From: Bryum argenteum
Taxonomy: Eukaryota > Streptophyta > Bryopsida > Bryales > Bryaceae
Direction: 5' to 3'
Assembly: GCA_037043015.1 (NCBI GenBank)
Contig: CM073322.1
Coordinates: 10,861,601 to 10,925,600 of the forward strand
Length of the DNA: 64,000 nucleotides
Part shown: piece after piece, positions 1-11,172 of the stretch
Layout: each line of letters opens with the position of its first letter
Position numbering within the stretch: position 1 is the stretch's first letter
Translations under genes and position numbers: made by a program
The notes under the pieces: model-generated
The model's database searches: none
What the model was told of the DNA's origin: nothing
What the model saw: only the letters and a program-made list of their open reading frames with translations

Positions 1-208
1 GTACTTTCTACTATAAGTAATTGAAAATTGATATGCTTGGCTAAAATCACATATTGTATGATAAAATGAAGAGAGGCCAGAGTAACCCATGAGGAACCTT
101 ATTAGTTTTACAAAATAGTAATTTTCTTACATTAAGAAAACCTTGCCGTGTTTGTGTTTAAATGCTTTAGTTATAGTTAACAATCTATGGCTCCAAATGA
201 GGTTGGAA

Positions 209-461
209 CCCCAATTCCGTTAAAATGGCACTATGCCATGTGCCATTTTGTCACACTAGATCTTACATTTGTGCTCGTACAAAATGGTGTATTCTGTAAT
301 ATCACAATTTTTTTTGTAATATCACTTCTTTATATACATTGTCACTCATTTTCCCTAATATCACCTTAAAATTCTGTTATATCACACGGTTTTTGAACCG
401 TAGTTCAGAAAGTTGAGGTGTGCCATTTTACCGGAATAATGCCATTTTAACGGAATTGGGG
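209..461. mobile_element. MITE with 22-bp terminal inverted repeats
   Basis: A 253-bp element begins CCCCAATTCCGTTAAAATGG and ends with the exact reverse complement, giving perfect inverted repeats of about 22 bp. The interior is AT-rich and repeats the motif TAATATCAC several times. It has no coding capacity. No clear target duplication is visible at the edges. A degraded relative lies at about 55620-55870 and shares the TTCGTTAAAATGGCAC end and the TATTAC motifs. Confidence 0.8.
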
Positions 462-739
462 ATTTGGGTAAATTGGATGTGGTTCCAAACTCATCAAACC
501 TTTAGAATGTTGAAAAAAATTCTGAAAAAAATCTTCTGATCTCCGGGTAATCTCTGAGCTCCTCAAAATTTGGGATCAACTTTAAAATGGTCGATTGGGC
601 TCTAAGGGGTTAAAAGAGTTTTTTATCTTTGGGGGTTGGGAATTGCATGGGAAATCTCATGTCAAATTCAGTAGCAACTCTAGTAGCCCCCAAGTTTATC
701 CTCAAACATGAGTTTTTTATTAAGTATGAGAACGTGGCC

Positions 740-1010
740 CACCTTTACCTGCTCGTATCATTGGACTATGAATGCTTATGGTACTAGAGTGATCTAAACT
801 GGAGCAAGTCCCATAATAGAGTCTTAGTGATCTTTACTCATAGGTACATAATAGCTTCCTCATGCAATAGTGTCATCTACTTCTTGCAGACATTGTAGGG
901 TGTCACTTTAAGACACCATTTCAGAAACACCTAAATTTCCAACTTTAAATATTCATAACTTATTGTAGAAGAGTCCAAAATGGTGATTCCATTTGTATTC
1001 TCCATCAGCG
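740..1010 (+). repeat. dispersed repeat, copy 1
   Basis: This segment aligns along its length with 21540-21800 and over a shorter stretch with 20150-20290. All three share GTAC-rich text followed by AACATT(G/A)TA, CACCATTT, AGAAACACCT and AAGAGTCCAAAA in the same order. The copies are diverged and non-coding, so this is an old interspersed repeat family. Confidence 0.7.
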
Positions 1011-2865
1011 AAATTACATGGGCGAGTTGGTTCAAGATGCTCCTGAGTAATAACAATATAACAAGGTCAAAGCCCGCCCCATCCCCTTTGAAAACAAAGT
1101 TTGCTTGATATAGAGGGGCAATTGCCCAAACATTGCTGCCATTCTCTAATTTCTAGTAGTGAGTCCGTTTGCTACATGACATAGAAAATAGGCTACCCCT
1201 CCAATTTTTAGTAGTGAGTATGTTTACTACATAATATGTTTCAGTATTAATATGTTATATGACCATGCTTCCGGAAAAAATTCCTGTTGTTGCGTCCGTT
1301 ATTCTGGATGCCTTCTGTAGTCCTGACTTTGTCCCGCTGTGTTGTAGCCCAGATTTAAGTTGACAGAAGTTCAATTAGGGGGAAAGTATTTGTGCACTAG
1401 ACTTCAATCAGAGGCTACTTATATGTCCTCTCGTCAAGATATGTAAGAAAGTGGTGACTTGCAGTCCCTGACCTGCAATGCATGCTTTTCACCAGGTCGG
1501 TACAGAGCGGCCTTGGTGGAAACTCCGGCAACGAAGATATTGCCCTCACAATGTCGATGAAATTATGGGGCCAGGTTACAAAGGCCTTGATGATGAGTAT
1601 CTAGTAAGGAAAGGTAGATTCCAATCTGAAGGGATGCTCAAGTGATTGACATGCATAAATACGGCCTTTTGAATTGCGTCAAACCAAAACCAGCCAAGAC
1701 TCGATCAGAAAGTGTTTCCAGATCGGACTACTTTGACCGATATACACTGTACTGAGGTTCCGCAAAGTTCATCATGCATATCTTATATCCTTCCGGGTTC
1801 GATTAAGATACTCGTGAGCAGAATGAACAGGACGAGCTTCAATCTTGCATACTTCGCCTCCTTGCACAATGAATGATCACAGTCTACTGATGAGGACCGA
1901 CTCGAGGAGGTCTACGAGGAATATTAAATCCATACAGAATTGCAATATGGAATTTGCAATTCACACATTATTAAACACTTTGCAGAATTCCAAGTGCCTC
2001 GGAGTACTCTCGAGGAGCATAGTTCGTCATGGCCTATGTTGCAAGATGAAATAAGCTCGGGCTACGCCCTCGTACGATCTGATAATTGTAGAAATCATAG
2101 CATTCGAGAAACTGACGTACTACATTATTTATGTATAGTCAAGCAGCAGATTGTTGCAAAGTTGACCAGGCTTCGGAGCAGAGTAGATCAAAGCAAAATT
2201 GCTGTAGTCAAAAGCATTCCATATCCATACCCCCTGCATCAGAGTCTAGGCGTAGATTCTCATTGGTGCGCATCAAACGAGTCCAGCAATGTCCAGAAAT
2301 CACATCCGGCACTCCTCCGAGGATACTCGAAGTTAACAGGACCTTGGAAGATATTCAATGATGTTGGAAGTTCTACAAGAACTTTGAGACCCTCAAAGAC
2401 GTGGGGTGACTCGAGATCGACCGGTGGAATGTGGGAAGGCGCGCTGGTATTCACGAAAGTTCCGATCCTTGCCTGGACGGGGTTGGCATGAGGGTGTGGG
2501 TGGTAAGGCGGGTCGTCATGACGCGCAAGTCCAGGCGCGGCGCCATTGTGGCTCTGGAGATCTGTGGGTGATGTGGACCGAGGGGGGTTCTGTACCCGCC
2601 AGGCTAGCTCTTGTGTCCCCACCACCTGGCCGGCCACGACGTCGTGGGGCCCAGCCTGCGCCTGCATTCAACGTACCGCCAAACTATCCTTAGTTCCACG
2701 TGGTCAAATAGAAGTAGAGTCAATTGGAAGTCAATGGGAATCTATAACTGTTTGTATGACAGATTCAGTTGAGATCTTTGCAAATCTTCAAGCTCACCGA
2801 TTAAAAAAAAAAAAGAGGAGCGTGCATTGGGATCCGATTTCCGCGGGTTACGACTGGAGACAAAG

Positions 2866-3291
2866 CTACACTAGAACATAAAATTCGACCCCTTCATTAT
2901 TTCCAGGAGGCGCTGGAATCATGAAATTGTCACCGACTTGGAGCAGATCAGCACTGCTAACTTCCTCTTCATCCTCTCCATCGTGAACCCAATCATCTGG
3001 GTCATCATGTGCGTCAATCTGCTCCTGAACAACCACGACATTGTTTGGCCTAAGTCGTACCACGCGCCATGGAGCGACATGAGACTTCTGTTCACAATTC
3101 ACCCACTCTTGGTTAATGCATGGGGCACAAAAGCATGCCAAATCACGCACCATGAGAAGTGTCGGATCCGCCTGTGAGCATCCAAGGATGCTATGGAACT
3201 GCCGGGAACCAGGGATTGTCTTACACTTCCACTCGTTGCTTCTGTCCACGTCCCCAATGCCTATGTGCCAAAACTCCCGTGATATGGGCAC
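2866..3291 (-). pseudogene. C-terminal fragment of the transposon-like relic
   Basis: This open frame of 141 codons contains a Cys cluster (CFCAPC, later NCEQK), then VAPWRVVRLRP, an acidic stretch (DDPDDWVHDGEDEEEV), and VGDNFMIPAPPG followed by GVEFYVLV. This order matches the C-terminal region of the same uncharacterised family as the upstream pieces. Position and strand are collinear with them. No intact start or end of a gene is apparent. Confidence 0.5.
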
Positions 3292-3525
3292 CTCCCTCGA
3301 AATGTCTGATGAGCTTGGGACACGATGACTGAATTTTGTCTTAAGAAAATTGACACACTGTTGGGCATTGGCGGCTCGTCCTCCTCCGGATGTTGAATTT
3401 GATGGGTTCGCAATGCTCTTTTAACCATCTGCGCCCGACTCCGTCCCACTCTCCCTCGTAGCATTATAAACTCTTGGTAGAGTTAGTACTCGATTAGTAC
3501 TAGTTAGTACAAGTCGATTTATTAC

Positions 3526-4410
3526 TTATGTACGATTTTCACTATGCAAAACACGTATTACACTCTGCATATACTTAGAGTACAAACATAGACAACTAGG
3601 ATACCGCATGGTCAATCTGAATGTTACCAAAATTGTTGTTGGTGGTACCTTTTCCGTGACCGCTACCAAAAAAGCTCCATCGCATTGTGCATCCATCTCC
3701 GCGAGCCCTGGATACCGTGCGCGAAGTACATGGCGCATGATCCCTTGAATTGTCCGGGACACCCGTCTGAATAGACCCAATGCTTTCGGTGGATTGCGCA
3801 ACCCGTAGACAACATCCAATCCCGTGCCCAAGAAGACAATGTTGTACAAATAACGAATCATGTTTCTTATCATCACTAATGTAGTAGTGAGTGTGTTTGA
3901 TAAGCTCACCATTCGCCCCTTCTTCAGAGGAGGAGGAGCTCTATACAAGGTGATATGCACAAGAATAGTTATTGAAGTACTAAACCAATGCATGGATTGT
4001 ATTTCATTCGAATCGCAAAGGTATAATTCTCAAAGAAAGTCAATGTGCGATATCAAAACCCCATGTGGTACATTCTCCATCATTTTTCTACACTCACCAT
4101 CTTGCCAATTGGCTATGAAGTTGTGAGTGACAAACTCGTTGTACCTTCTTCTTCAAATAAACCACGAACTCACCGAGACGTTTCCTTAAATACCTCATGA
4201 ATGCGCTTCTTCTCCCCCCGCCTCTTTCATGTCTACCAACAACCTTATACTCAAAGCATCTCCACTTGACCAACATATCGCAGCAACAACCAACTCTTGT
4301 GGACAAAATTGTAAGCCACTAACACCACAAGCGGCGCATGTACCCATCAAACATGCAAGATTATGCCATTTATCAAGTTCCCTTTGGAACAAACACACGC
4401 TTGCCATAAT
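3526..4410 (-). pseudogene. central fragments of the transposon-like relic
   Basis: Three minus-strand frames overlap. The highest (about 4300-4407) has a zinc-ribbon-like pattern, LACLMGTCAACG. The next has VKWRCFEYKVVG and, after a frame change, EFVVYLKKKVQRF. The lowest has an ENYTFAI region running into MHWFSTSITILVHITLY, as in the core of this transposon-like family. At least two frame changes are needed to read through, so the region is broken. The original function is unknown to me; an endonuclease or transposase role is only a guess. Confidence 0.5.
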
Positions 4411-5517
4411 GAAGTAATGCGGTCAAATGTAAGTGATGATGCGCAATGACCATCAAGATTACCGCATACAAAGACAATCACAATTGCAACCCACATGACA
4501 ATGAGAGCGACTAGATGTATCTCTAAATGTATTTAAAGCATCCTCGGCAAGTCAATCTCCACATGATTGATACAACAAAGAAATGCTCTCCGATCCTTGA
4601 GGGTTTTAATATACCATGGCTTTAGCTTTTCAAGGCTCGTTCTTTGTAGACGGCACTCCGGATGTGCTTCCTCGAAATCGATGAATAGTCAAGGCGTGCA
4701 TCGAAATCCAAGCGTAAACTCGATTGATCAAGTGTGGGTCACTCTACCAAAGATATACCAAGAGTACATTGAGTAAGCAAGTCGATTGGGCGTAAGTACT
4801 AATCATGGTAGAACTTATACTATAAGTACCTAGCTTGTATCGAAGCTAATCATATACACAATCACAAGGTCTTCAGAATCTACAAAATTATAAGCAAAGA
4901 GTACCAAAGACAACTACAAGATCCTAATAGTACTCATAGCACTTCGTCACCAAAGTCCTAAAGTATTCAACCCTACTATTTCTACTAAACTTCCACCAAA
5001 GTCCGCATTAACGTATATTCATGTACCCTTTGTACACCGTAGTAACAAACTACCATAGCCAAATACGGTTAGTACTTCATCACCAACATCCTATACTATT
5101 CAAGACTACCATCCTACTAAACTTTGAAGGTACCGTGTATTAACGGTAGTAGAATAGTACCCAAAGATACAACAATGGCACCAATGGGTATGAATCGTTA
5201 CAACGTATGTACCCGATGCGTGAAAGAGATTTTGATTTGTACCCATATTACTCTAGCAATGCTATTCAATGTACATTAACGACTATATGGGTACACTTGT
5301 ACATAATAATTATTGTTTGGTAATGCTTAATTGTAATGCAATTCCAAACATACTAGCATCGATATAAAAGTAACTCGTAGTATACTTGGTTACCACAATA
5401 GCCTCATGGAAGTTCTTGATGTATGCTACCATAATTAAGATTACATAACATTAACACATATATGAATATATATGATCATACGACAATGTGATGGGAGAAT
5501 CAAAAATCATTCGAACC
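4411..5517. other. non-coding, many GTACTA/AAGTACT motifs
   Basis: No gene is supported. The short motifs AGTACT, GTACTA and TAAGTACT recur densely between about 4740 and 5160, and similar text occurs at 3476-3520 on the other side of the relic fragments. This could be the sub-terminal repeat zone of an old DNA transposon or intron sequence of the relic gene. Confidence 0.4.
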
Positions 5518-5760
5518 TCGAGTATCTGTCAAGTAATGGGTTGCATGAACCACATACTCATTTCGCCCTAAGCGACGTCTAGTCACGTCTTTCTTGTTAG
5601 GAGACACGCGAGTTTTCCCATGCCGCCAGCTCTCGCGATATCTTTCACGTAATCCGACAAATCCGGTCGTTTTGCCCGCTCAGGAAGTTTGAATCGCTCA
5701 TTGGTAGAGACGGAACCGGATCTCCTTTCTACAAAGATTCAAAATGTTCCTTGGATGCAC
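5518..5760 (-). pseudogene. fragment of the transposon-like relic
   Basis: On the minus strand one frame reads ERAKRPDLSDYVKDIARAG. After a one-step frame change the next reads RVSPNKKDVTRRRLGRNEYV and ends with HATHYLTDTRE. These are fluent protein-like runs split by a frameshift. They lie between the N-terminal exon above (6106-6326) and the Cys-rich fragments below, in the order expected for one gene. Confidence 0.45.
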
Positions 5761-5817
5761 TCGCAAAACATGAGGCAACTTCAGAACACCTCGTCCAATT
5801 CAAAGTGACATAAAACA

Positions 5818-5872
5818 ACAACGTCCTACATATCTCATTCCAAGACAACGTCCTACATATCTCATTCCAAGA
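5818..5872. repeat. 27-bp direct duplication
   Basis: The unit CAACGTCCTACATATCTCAT plus TCCAAGA is present twice in tandem. It lies in the presumed intron between two relic exons. Confidence 0.8.
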
Positions 5873-6105
5873 CGCCCAAACACTTCAGAGTACAGCAGCT
5901 GATAGGATGGAGGCACACTGAGTTGCAATCACATAAACTGAATACGCATTCTTCCCGAGTGGAACAACCACCAAAGTTAAAGACCTTGACTCCAGGGACC
6001 CTAGTTGATCCCATTACCCAAAGTACAGCTTGGGCGATATTCAGTTCCCATTAGAAGGCCCCTAAATCCTGTCATGAATCATGAGAAGAAATAGCAAGGA
6101 CGCAC

Positions 6106-6326
6106 CTGTAACACCCTCCCAAGAACTCGCGTTCCTTCAATCCCTTCGCTAACAGCGGCATCGAGTAGAACACCCTTTCGCGCTAGGAACTCCTTTGAAT
6201 GTGCGGTCTTAACTGACTGTAACTCGTTTCGGAAACTCCTAACGAAGGTGAATATGGATTTCGCCTCTGAAGGCCGGGGGTAGTAATCAGGGAGATGCGG
6301 CCAAACAGAGTCATGATTTAACACCT
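6106..6326 (-). pseudogene. downstream half of the exon split by the chromovirus
   Basis: Read from the target-site copy (6322-6326) on the minus strand, the frame continues the ORF that stops at the far LTR (12392-12637). The junction codon GTG lies within the duplicated CACCT. The frame continues LNHDSVWPHLPDYYPRPSEA and SFRNELQSVK to VLGRVLQ, then a consensus-like donor CAG|GTGCGT. The frame stays open across the reconstructed insertion site, so the exon was intact when the retrotransposon landed. Confidence 0.7.
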
Positions 6327-6759
6327 TGTCAGGGACACAAAAACAGATGACAAGAATATCTTGAAACTAACGAAAACTGACAAGAGCTTGGATTAACAAG
6401 AAGAGTACACGAATAACACCAAGAGAGGTGAGCTAGAGCTCCAAGAGATGCGTTGTCGAGACTGAAGAACTCTTCAGCCTCGACTCCTATATATACTTCT
6501 AGAACCCAAGAAGCTTCTAGAACTTCTACCAGCTAGGATGCTTCTAGAACTTCTACCAGCTAGGATGCTTCTAGAACTTCTACCAGCTAGGATGCTTCTA
6601 GAAGGTTCCAGAGACTAGATTCTAGAAGGTTCCAGAGACTAGCTTCTAGAAGGTTCTAAAGACTTCCTTTTAGAAGGTTCTAGAGACTTTCTTTCTAGAA
6701 GGTTCCAGAGACTTCTAGAGACTTCCTTCTAGAAGGTTCCAGAGCCTATGTCCCTAACA
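6327..6759 (-). repeat. 3' LTR of the chromovirus
   Basis: This is the downstream LTR in the element's own orientation, 433 bp. It contains three tandem copies of a 27-bp unit (CTTCTAGAACTTCTACCAGC plus TAGGATG) and a set of about 24-bp units built on TTCTAGAAGGTTC. It is identical to the other LTR apart from one C/T difference. Confidence 0.95.
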
Positions 6760-6776
6760 TCACCCCCTCCTTTAGC
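6760..6776 (-). other. polypurine tract next to the 3' LTR
   Basis: On the minus strand the bases just before the 3' LTR are AAAGGAGGGGGTGA, a purine run in the right position to prime plus-strand DNA synthesis. Confidence 0.75.
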
Positions 6777-6809
6777 TTCGAGGTCTCCGAGAAGCAATGT
6801 TGTTGTGAG

Positions 6810-7165
6810 TTAATACCAACGCAGAAAAATGAAGATCTGCCGCATCACGTCTGCAATGAACTCCAATTGTTGTTCACGAGGTAAGTGGTTCATTGGTCCT
6901 TGAAGCCAACGGTAGTGGCCCACGCCTTCCACTTCCGACCAAGCATGAACCTCCGTGTCTTCATTGTGAAATTGTCCTGCAAACACGCCTTCCGCACACA
7001 CACCATTGAACGCAGCTCCATTTCGAATACAATCACCAACATCGGTTGCTTGGTATCCTTCGTCGTTGTCGCAGTGCACAGTGATTCTTCATCTCGAGGT
7101 TGTCTTCGTGATTTTGCTGGTTGAGATGACATAACTGGCATACTTTCTATCTCTTGATTATCCAT
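6810..7165 (-). CDS. extra ORF between chromodomain and 3' LTR (frame-broken)
   Basis: Two overlapping minus frames (7165-6890 and 7079-6810) read as one ORF with a frameshift near 7080. It begins MDNQEIESMPVMSSQPAKSR and continues with a run containing YQATDVGDCIRNGAAFNGVC and EVEGVGHYRWLQGP. It follows the chromodomain and precedes the polypurine tract, a place where some plant Ty3 elements carry an additional ORF. I do not recognise the product. It could also be a diverged extension of Pol. Confidence 0.4.
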
Positions 7166-7270
7166 ATCAGAAGACTAAACTATGGCTACTAGAAAATTTC
7201 TACTCAATCTTAGACAAAATAACTACAACAACTATGAATTTTTGTGGTGCTCTCCCTCCCTTTTATGTTC

Positions 7271-7741
7271 TCAGGTGGGCAAGCGTCGAGAAAAGAAGCT
7301 ATCGCCGAACCGGCTTGGGTTTACGAGGATATCGTTGATGAAACTCCCCGTGCCTTCTCCAGCGCGCGCGTTTGCGAGATTTTCGGCATCCTCCCATGTT
7401 CGTTCATTAATATCGTAGCCGCTCCAATGCACGAGGTATTCTAATTTTCCCCATCTCCGCCGTGAATCTAGTATCTTATCTACCTCGTATTCCTCATGGT
7501 TCTCGATTTCGACACTAGGTGGCGGGCTTTGCACTCTTCCAGGAAAAGTAGACTCTCGATAAGGTTCCAACAAGGACACGTGGAAGGTGGATGTACCTTC
7601 ATAGCTTGTTGTAGCTCTAGCCGATGCGCCACCTGGATTGATTTGCTTCCGATGACAAACGGCCCCAATCTTGATAGTCCAACTTGTCACATGGCCGCTT
7701 GGTCTTGATGTGTCGTCGAAGCGACCATACCTTATCTCCAA
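7271..7741 (-). CDS. chromovirus integrase C-terminus with chromodomain
   Basis: This frame of 156 codons has FHVSLLEPY, the typical segment before the chromodomain in plant gypsy integrases. The chromodomain follows (EYEVDKILDSRR, then LEYLVHWSGYD and TWEDAENL) with its aromatic residues in place. Chromodomains direct integration by binding modified histone tails. The frame is separated from the rest of the integrase by stops and frame changes. Confidence 0.85.
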   Translation of the reverse strand: MEIRYGRFDDTSRPSGHVTSWTIKIGAVCHRKQINPGGASARATTSYEGTSTFHVSLLEPYRESTFPGRVQSPPPSVEIENHEEYEVDKILDSRRRWGKLEYLVHWSGYDINERTWEDAENLANARAGEGTGSFINDILVNPSRFGDSFFSRRLPT

Positions 7742-8224
7742 TCTTGAAAGTGGGTCTTTTATTCGAAATTTATCTGCATGACGCCTTGTAAGACTCTTGG
7801 GCGGTTTGTAATTAAAGTCGCAACGTAGCTTGAAGCTCCGATAGTTGTCTCACAAAGCCTTCTTGCTGCCGGGTTGTTATTGGCCACCTGGATTTAACAA
7901 ATCAAGTTTCGGATGGTATCCATAATTGGCAAAAACGGTGTTTGTTGAGACGACGCATGAAGGGTGTTGTTGTCGCAAACTCGGCAAACGGTAGATATTC
8001 GGTCCAATCGTCTTCTTTGGTAGTTGATGATGCGCGGCGTAGATCTTCTTCCAAGACTTGATTTACCTGCCCGTCGGACCGTCAGTCGGTTGAGGATGAA
8101 AGGGTGAAAGAAAGCTGATATCCACCTTCAAAATCTCAAAAAGAGATCTCCGGAATTTGGAGACGAACCGAGTTCCTCGATCCGACACGATGTCATCTCA
8201 AGCGAGCCGTGATAACGATATACA

Positions 8225-8686
8225 TTATCGAAAAGAGTCTTCACGTGTCGCCGACGACGATGTCTTCTTGCAAGGAATAAAATGCGCCATCTTTGTAAGC
8301 CGATCCACCACAACAAAGATCTTTGTCGAACGAGTTTGAAGGCGGTGTCCGTAATGAAGTCCATAAAAAAAAGACCGTGGTCGATCATGGAATAAGCAAC
8401 GGCCGCCGCAGAGTCCATAGGACGATCTGAGGGTTCTTTGACCTTGAACAAATATCACAAGAGAGACAAACTCCTTCACATCCTTCCACATTTGAGGCCA
8501 CCAAAAATCTCGCGAAATAAGCTCCAATGTCTTGTTGTATCCAAATGTCCTGTCTTCTTTGGAAAGTCGTGGCGAGATTGAAGAACTCAGTCGTGTTGGT
8601 CCCTTTTGGAATATACGATCGCTCTTCAAAATACAAAAGACCTCCCTCCACCTGAACTTGTCATTATCGGCACGCTTCGATCTCAA
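8225..8686 (-). pseudogene. chromovirus integrase core fragment
   Basis: This open frame of 153 codons includes an RDFWWPQMWKDV segment from the zinc-binding region and TKIFVVVDRLTKMAHFIPC from the catalytic core, where Asp of VVDRLTK is part of the DDE triad. A second frame at 8385-8651 carries overlapping text (SCDICSRSK), so the fragment is frameshifted. Stops separate it from the chromodomain. Confidence 0.8.
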
Positions 8687-9000
8687 GAGCTACGAGAATC
8701 TTTGGTTATTCTGATCGTCGCAGTCGAAAGTCCGCATCAATTAGCGCGACAATGAAATATGAAATTCTAAAATGCTCGGTTTCAACAATGTGGTGCATTG
8801 TTGATCAAACGCTTCTTCTCCAAATCTTGGGCGTGAGATACGATCTCCTCGATAATGCATCCGATAGTCCTTGCTGCTTCCTGGCCGATAGGTGATAAAT
8901 CAAAATCAAATCGCGACAACGACATATTCCACCGAGCAGCGTCGATTCGAGATTCGAAATCGACATGAAGTCTCCAAATTCTTGTGATCCGTGTATACGG

Positions 9001-9301
9001 TCACCGGATCTTATGACGTCTTGAAAAGTGTCTCCACTCTTGGAAGGAATCCACTATGGCAAGGAGTTCCTTATCGTGGGTTTCGTAGTTGATTTCATGC
9101 AGAGAACTTCCGAGAATAAAACGCAATTTGGATGAAGCCTCCCGTCTGCGCCCGTCTCTGAAAAAGACGACTCCCAAAGAAAATCGAAGCGTCGGTCTCC
9201 AAATAGAAGGCCCATGCAAAGTCGGGGTGTCTTAAGACTTGAGCCGTAGTAAACGCCGTCTTTGAGATCTTGAAATGCTTGTTCGGCTTGAGTCCCCCCA
9301 T
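9001..9301 (-). pseudogene. chromovirus RNase H fragment
   Basis: Two frames overlap. One reads HPDFAWAFYLETDAS with the first catalytic Asp context, then AFYSRKFSA. The other has LHEINYETHDKELLAIVDSF and EWRHF, as in Ty3/gypsy RNase H. The two frames belong to one domain split by a frameshift. Confidence 0.8.
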
Positions 9302-9320
9302 TCTAGCTTGTCCTTACACG

Positions 9321-10010
9321 TCAATCGGGTGAGTGGAGCGAAACACCGGTAATAATTTTTGATGAAGATCCGATAGAAGTTAAGCAAATCCAAGAAAGAT
9401 TGTCGTCTCTAACCGTCTTGAACCTCCCAAGATACAATTGCTTCGACCTTCTTAGGGTCCATCTTGAAGCCGTCTGTAGTTGCAATGAACCCCCTAAACT
9501 CCATCTCGGTTTGGTGGAATAGGCACTTTTCCATCTTGGCGTAGAGTCCTCGTTAAGTAGTTTACGAGGACTAAACGAACGCGCTTCTCGTGCTCCTCTT
9601 CGTTTTTGAAAATATCGGGATGTCATCCGGGATAGATGACAACAAAGTCGTCAAGTACTCCCGAAAGATGTCATTCATCATGTGTTGGAAAACAAAGGGG
9701 CATTGGTAAGGCCAAAAGCGTGAAATTATATTCAAAATGGCCATACCTTGTGCGAACGCCGTCTTCCACTCATCTCCTTCCTCGATCCGTCTGAGGTTGT
9801 AAGCTCCCCCGGATCAATTTTTGTAAAAAGATCTTTGCGCCCCGAGCCGCTCCAAGAGACTAGAGATCGAGGGTAATCAGAACCGATTTTTCTTAGTTCT
9901 GTTGTTGAGGCCTCGATAGTCCACGCACATTCGCGAGGAGCCATCCTTCTTCTTTACGAACAAGATCGGTGCCCCGGGCGACTTTGAATGACGAATGAAG
10001 TTCTTCGCTA
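9321..10010 (-). pseudogene. chromovirus reverse transcriptase fragments
   Basis: The minus strand at 9896-10010 reads [20 protein letters not shown] and [12 protein letters not shown], the conserved fingers motif of gypsy RTs, then hits a stop. Lower pieces read RKDLFTKIDPG (9732-9944) and other RT-like text to 9321. The catalytic YxDD region is disrupted by frame changes, so the enzyme cannot be made from this copy as sequenced. Confidence 0.8.
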
Positions 10011-10559
10011 GATTCTCGTCGATGTCTTTCGCACTCCGCTAACTCCGTTTGAGAGAGATTGTAGATTGGGCCAAAAGGCGGTTGTCTTCCTTTCTAGCGA
10101 GTCTATAAGCGCGGTCGTATGGCCGATCTTTCGATGGCATGTCCGCGTTCTTCTTCAAAACACGTCCTCAAAATCCTCAGATTCTTCTCGGTATGCTTGC
10201 CGTCGAACTCTTCTCCGTCTTAGTTGAAATTGCGTAGATGACGAAGGGTCTTTCTTCTTTGGATGATCGTCTGAAACGGTCTTGCTTCCAATAAACAATG
10301 GTTTCCTGCTCTTGGGATGTCTACTAGGTTGGCTCTTGGAATATTCTTTGGAAAAAGTCATTTTCCGCAACTTCCAATCCCATGGTAGGGTTATGTTGTT
10401 CTAACCAGGGAGAGACCTAGGATGACGGGGTTTGACGGGGTTCTAATGACATTAAAAACAACGTAACTACTATGGTCCTTAAACGCCACTTCTATAGGTG
10501 CGATTCACGGGTGACATCGCCAGACAATAAAGGTCGTCCATCTATCACCTCTACGTGAA

Positions 10560-10650
10560 CAGGCTTGGATTTAGACTTAGACGAATCTTGTGACGCTTAA
10601 AGAAATTCTTCATCTAAAAACAAGTAGATGCTCCCGAATCGATAGCGCTA
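10560..10650 (-). pseudogene. chromovirus aspartic protease active-site region
   Basis: The minus strand reads IDSGAS followed by CFLDEEFL and a stop. DSGA is the active-site motif of retroviral-type aspartic proteases. It lies between the zinc knuckle and the reverse transcriptase, as expected. Confidence 0.7.
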
Positions 10651-11001
10651 AAGTTTTGTGTTTTTGAGGACCAAGAGACAAAGGAATTGTAAAACAATGG
10701 GCGGGTTGGGCGGAAAAGAGGAACCCGATTGTTGTCGCGGCGTTGAATCGTCCACCGCACGACGGTTCCCCTCGTGGTGATCGTCGTCGTTTTCCGGGAT
10801 CACCGCACTCCTAGTTTTGACAATGCGCCGGTTCTGCTTCTTGGGGCAATTTCCAACCTTGTGGCCTTCTTCTCCGCAGTACAAACAGAATCCTTCTTCC
10901 ATACGTCGTTTCTTTTCTTCTGGAGTAAGAGCTCTGACACGCGCCGCGTCGATTTGCATGGCTTCTCCTTCCGAATGAGAACTCAAATTGTTTGCCAACA
11001 T
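10648..11001 (-). CDS. chromovirus gag nucleocapsid part with zinc knuckle
   Basis: This frame of 117 codons contains RVRALTPEEKKRRMEEGFC and a CX2CX4HX4C zinc knuckle (CLYCGEEGHKVGNC). Such knuckles bind the genomic RNA during packaging. The basic segment after it and the acidic DDDHHEG run lead toward the protease. Upstream gag lies in another frame. Confidence 0.85.
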   Translation of the reverse strand: MLANNLSSHSEGEAMQIDAARVRALTPEEKKRRMEEGFCLYCGEEGHKVGNCPKKQNRRIVKTRSAVIPENDDDHHEGNRRAVDDSTPRQQSGSSFPPNPPIVLQFLCLLVLKNTKL

Positions 11002-11172
11002 ATTCGTGGTGTAGCGACTCGTTTGGTATTTTGGTATTACTGGTCTTGACGACGCTGGAATAAACGGTTGTCGCGCTTTACAAATGGCTAAACGGCTTCG
11101 TTGAGCGTTTGCGGATCGGGAAGGGATAAAAGTAGGTCCTTCACATCATCCTCAAACCCCAATAAAACCGAC

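Larger units (their letters stand above)
1..2865. other. intergenic, AT-rich, repeat remnants
   Basis: No gene could be supported here. The stretch holds an inverted-repeat MITE (209-461) and one copy of a dispersed repeat (about 740-1010). Overlapping ORFs of 60-183 codons on both strands between 1845 and 2881 resemble no family I recognise and look like chance frames in a less AT-rich patch. Confidence 0.6.

Noticed and set aside
595-615. GGGG-TTAA boundary suggesting another TTAA element ending near 608
   Set aside because: No matching left terminus found upstream in the window.
1845-2881. Cluster of ORFs up to 183 codons
   Set aside because: No family motif, overlapping on both strands, and no splice chain.
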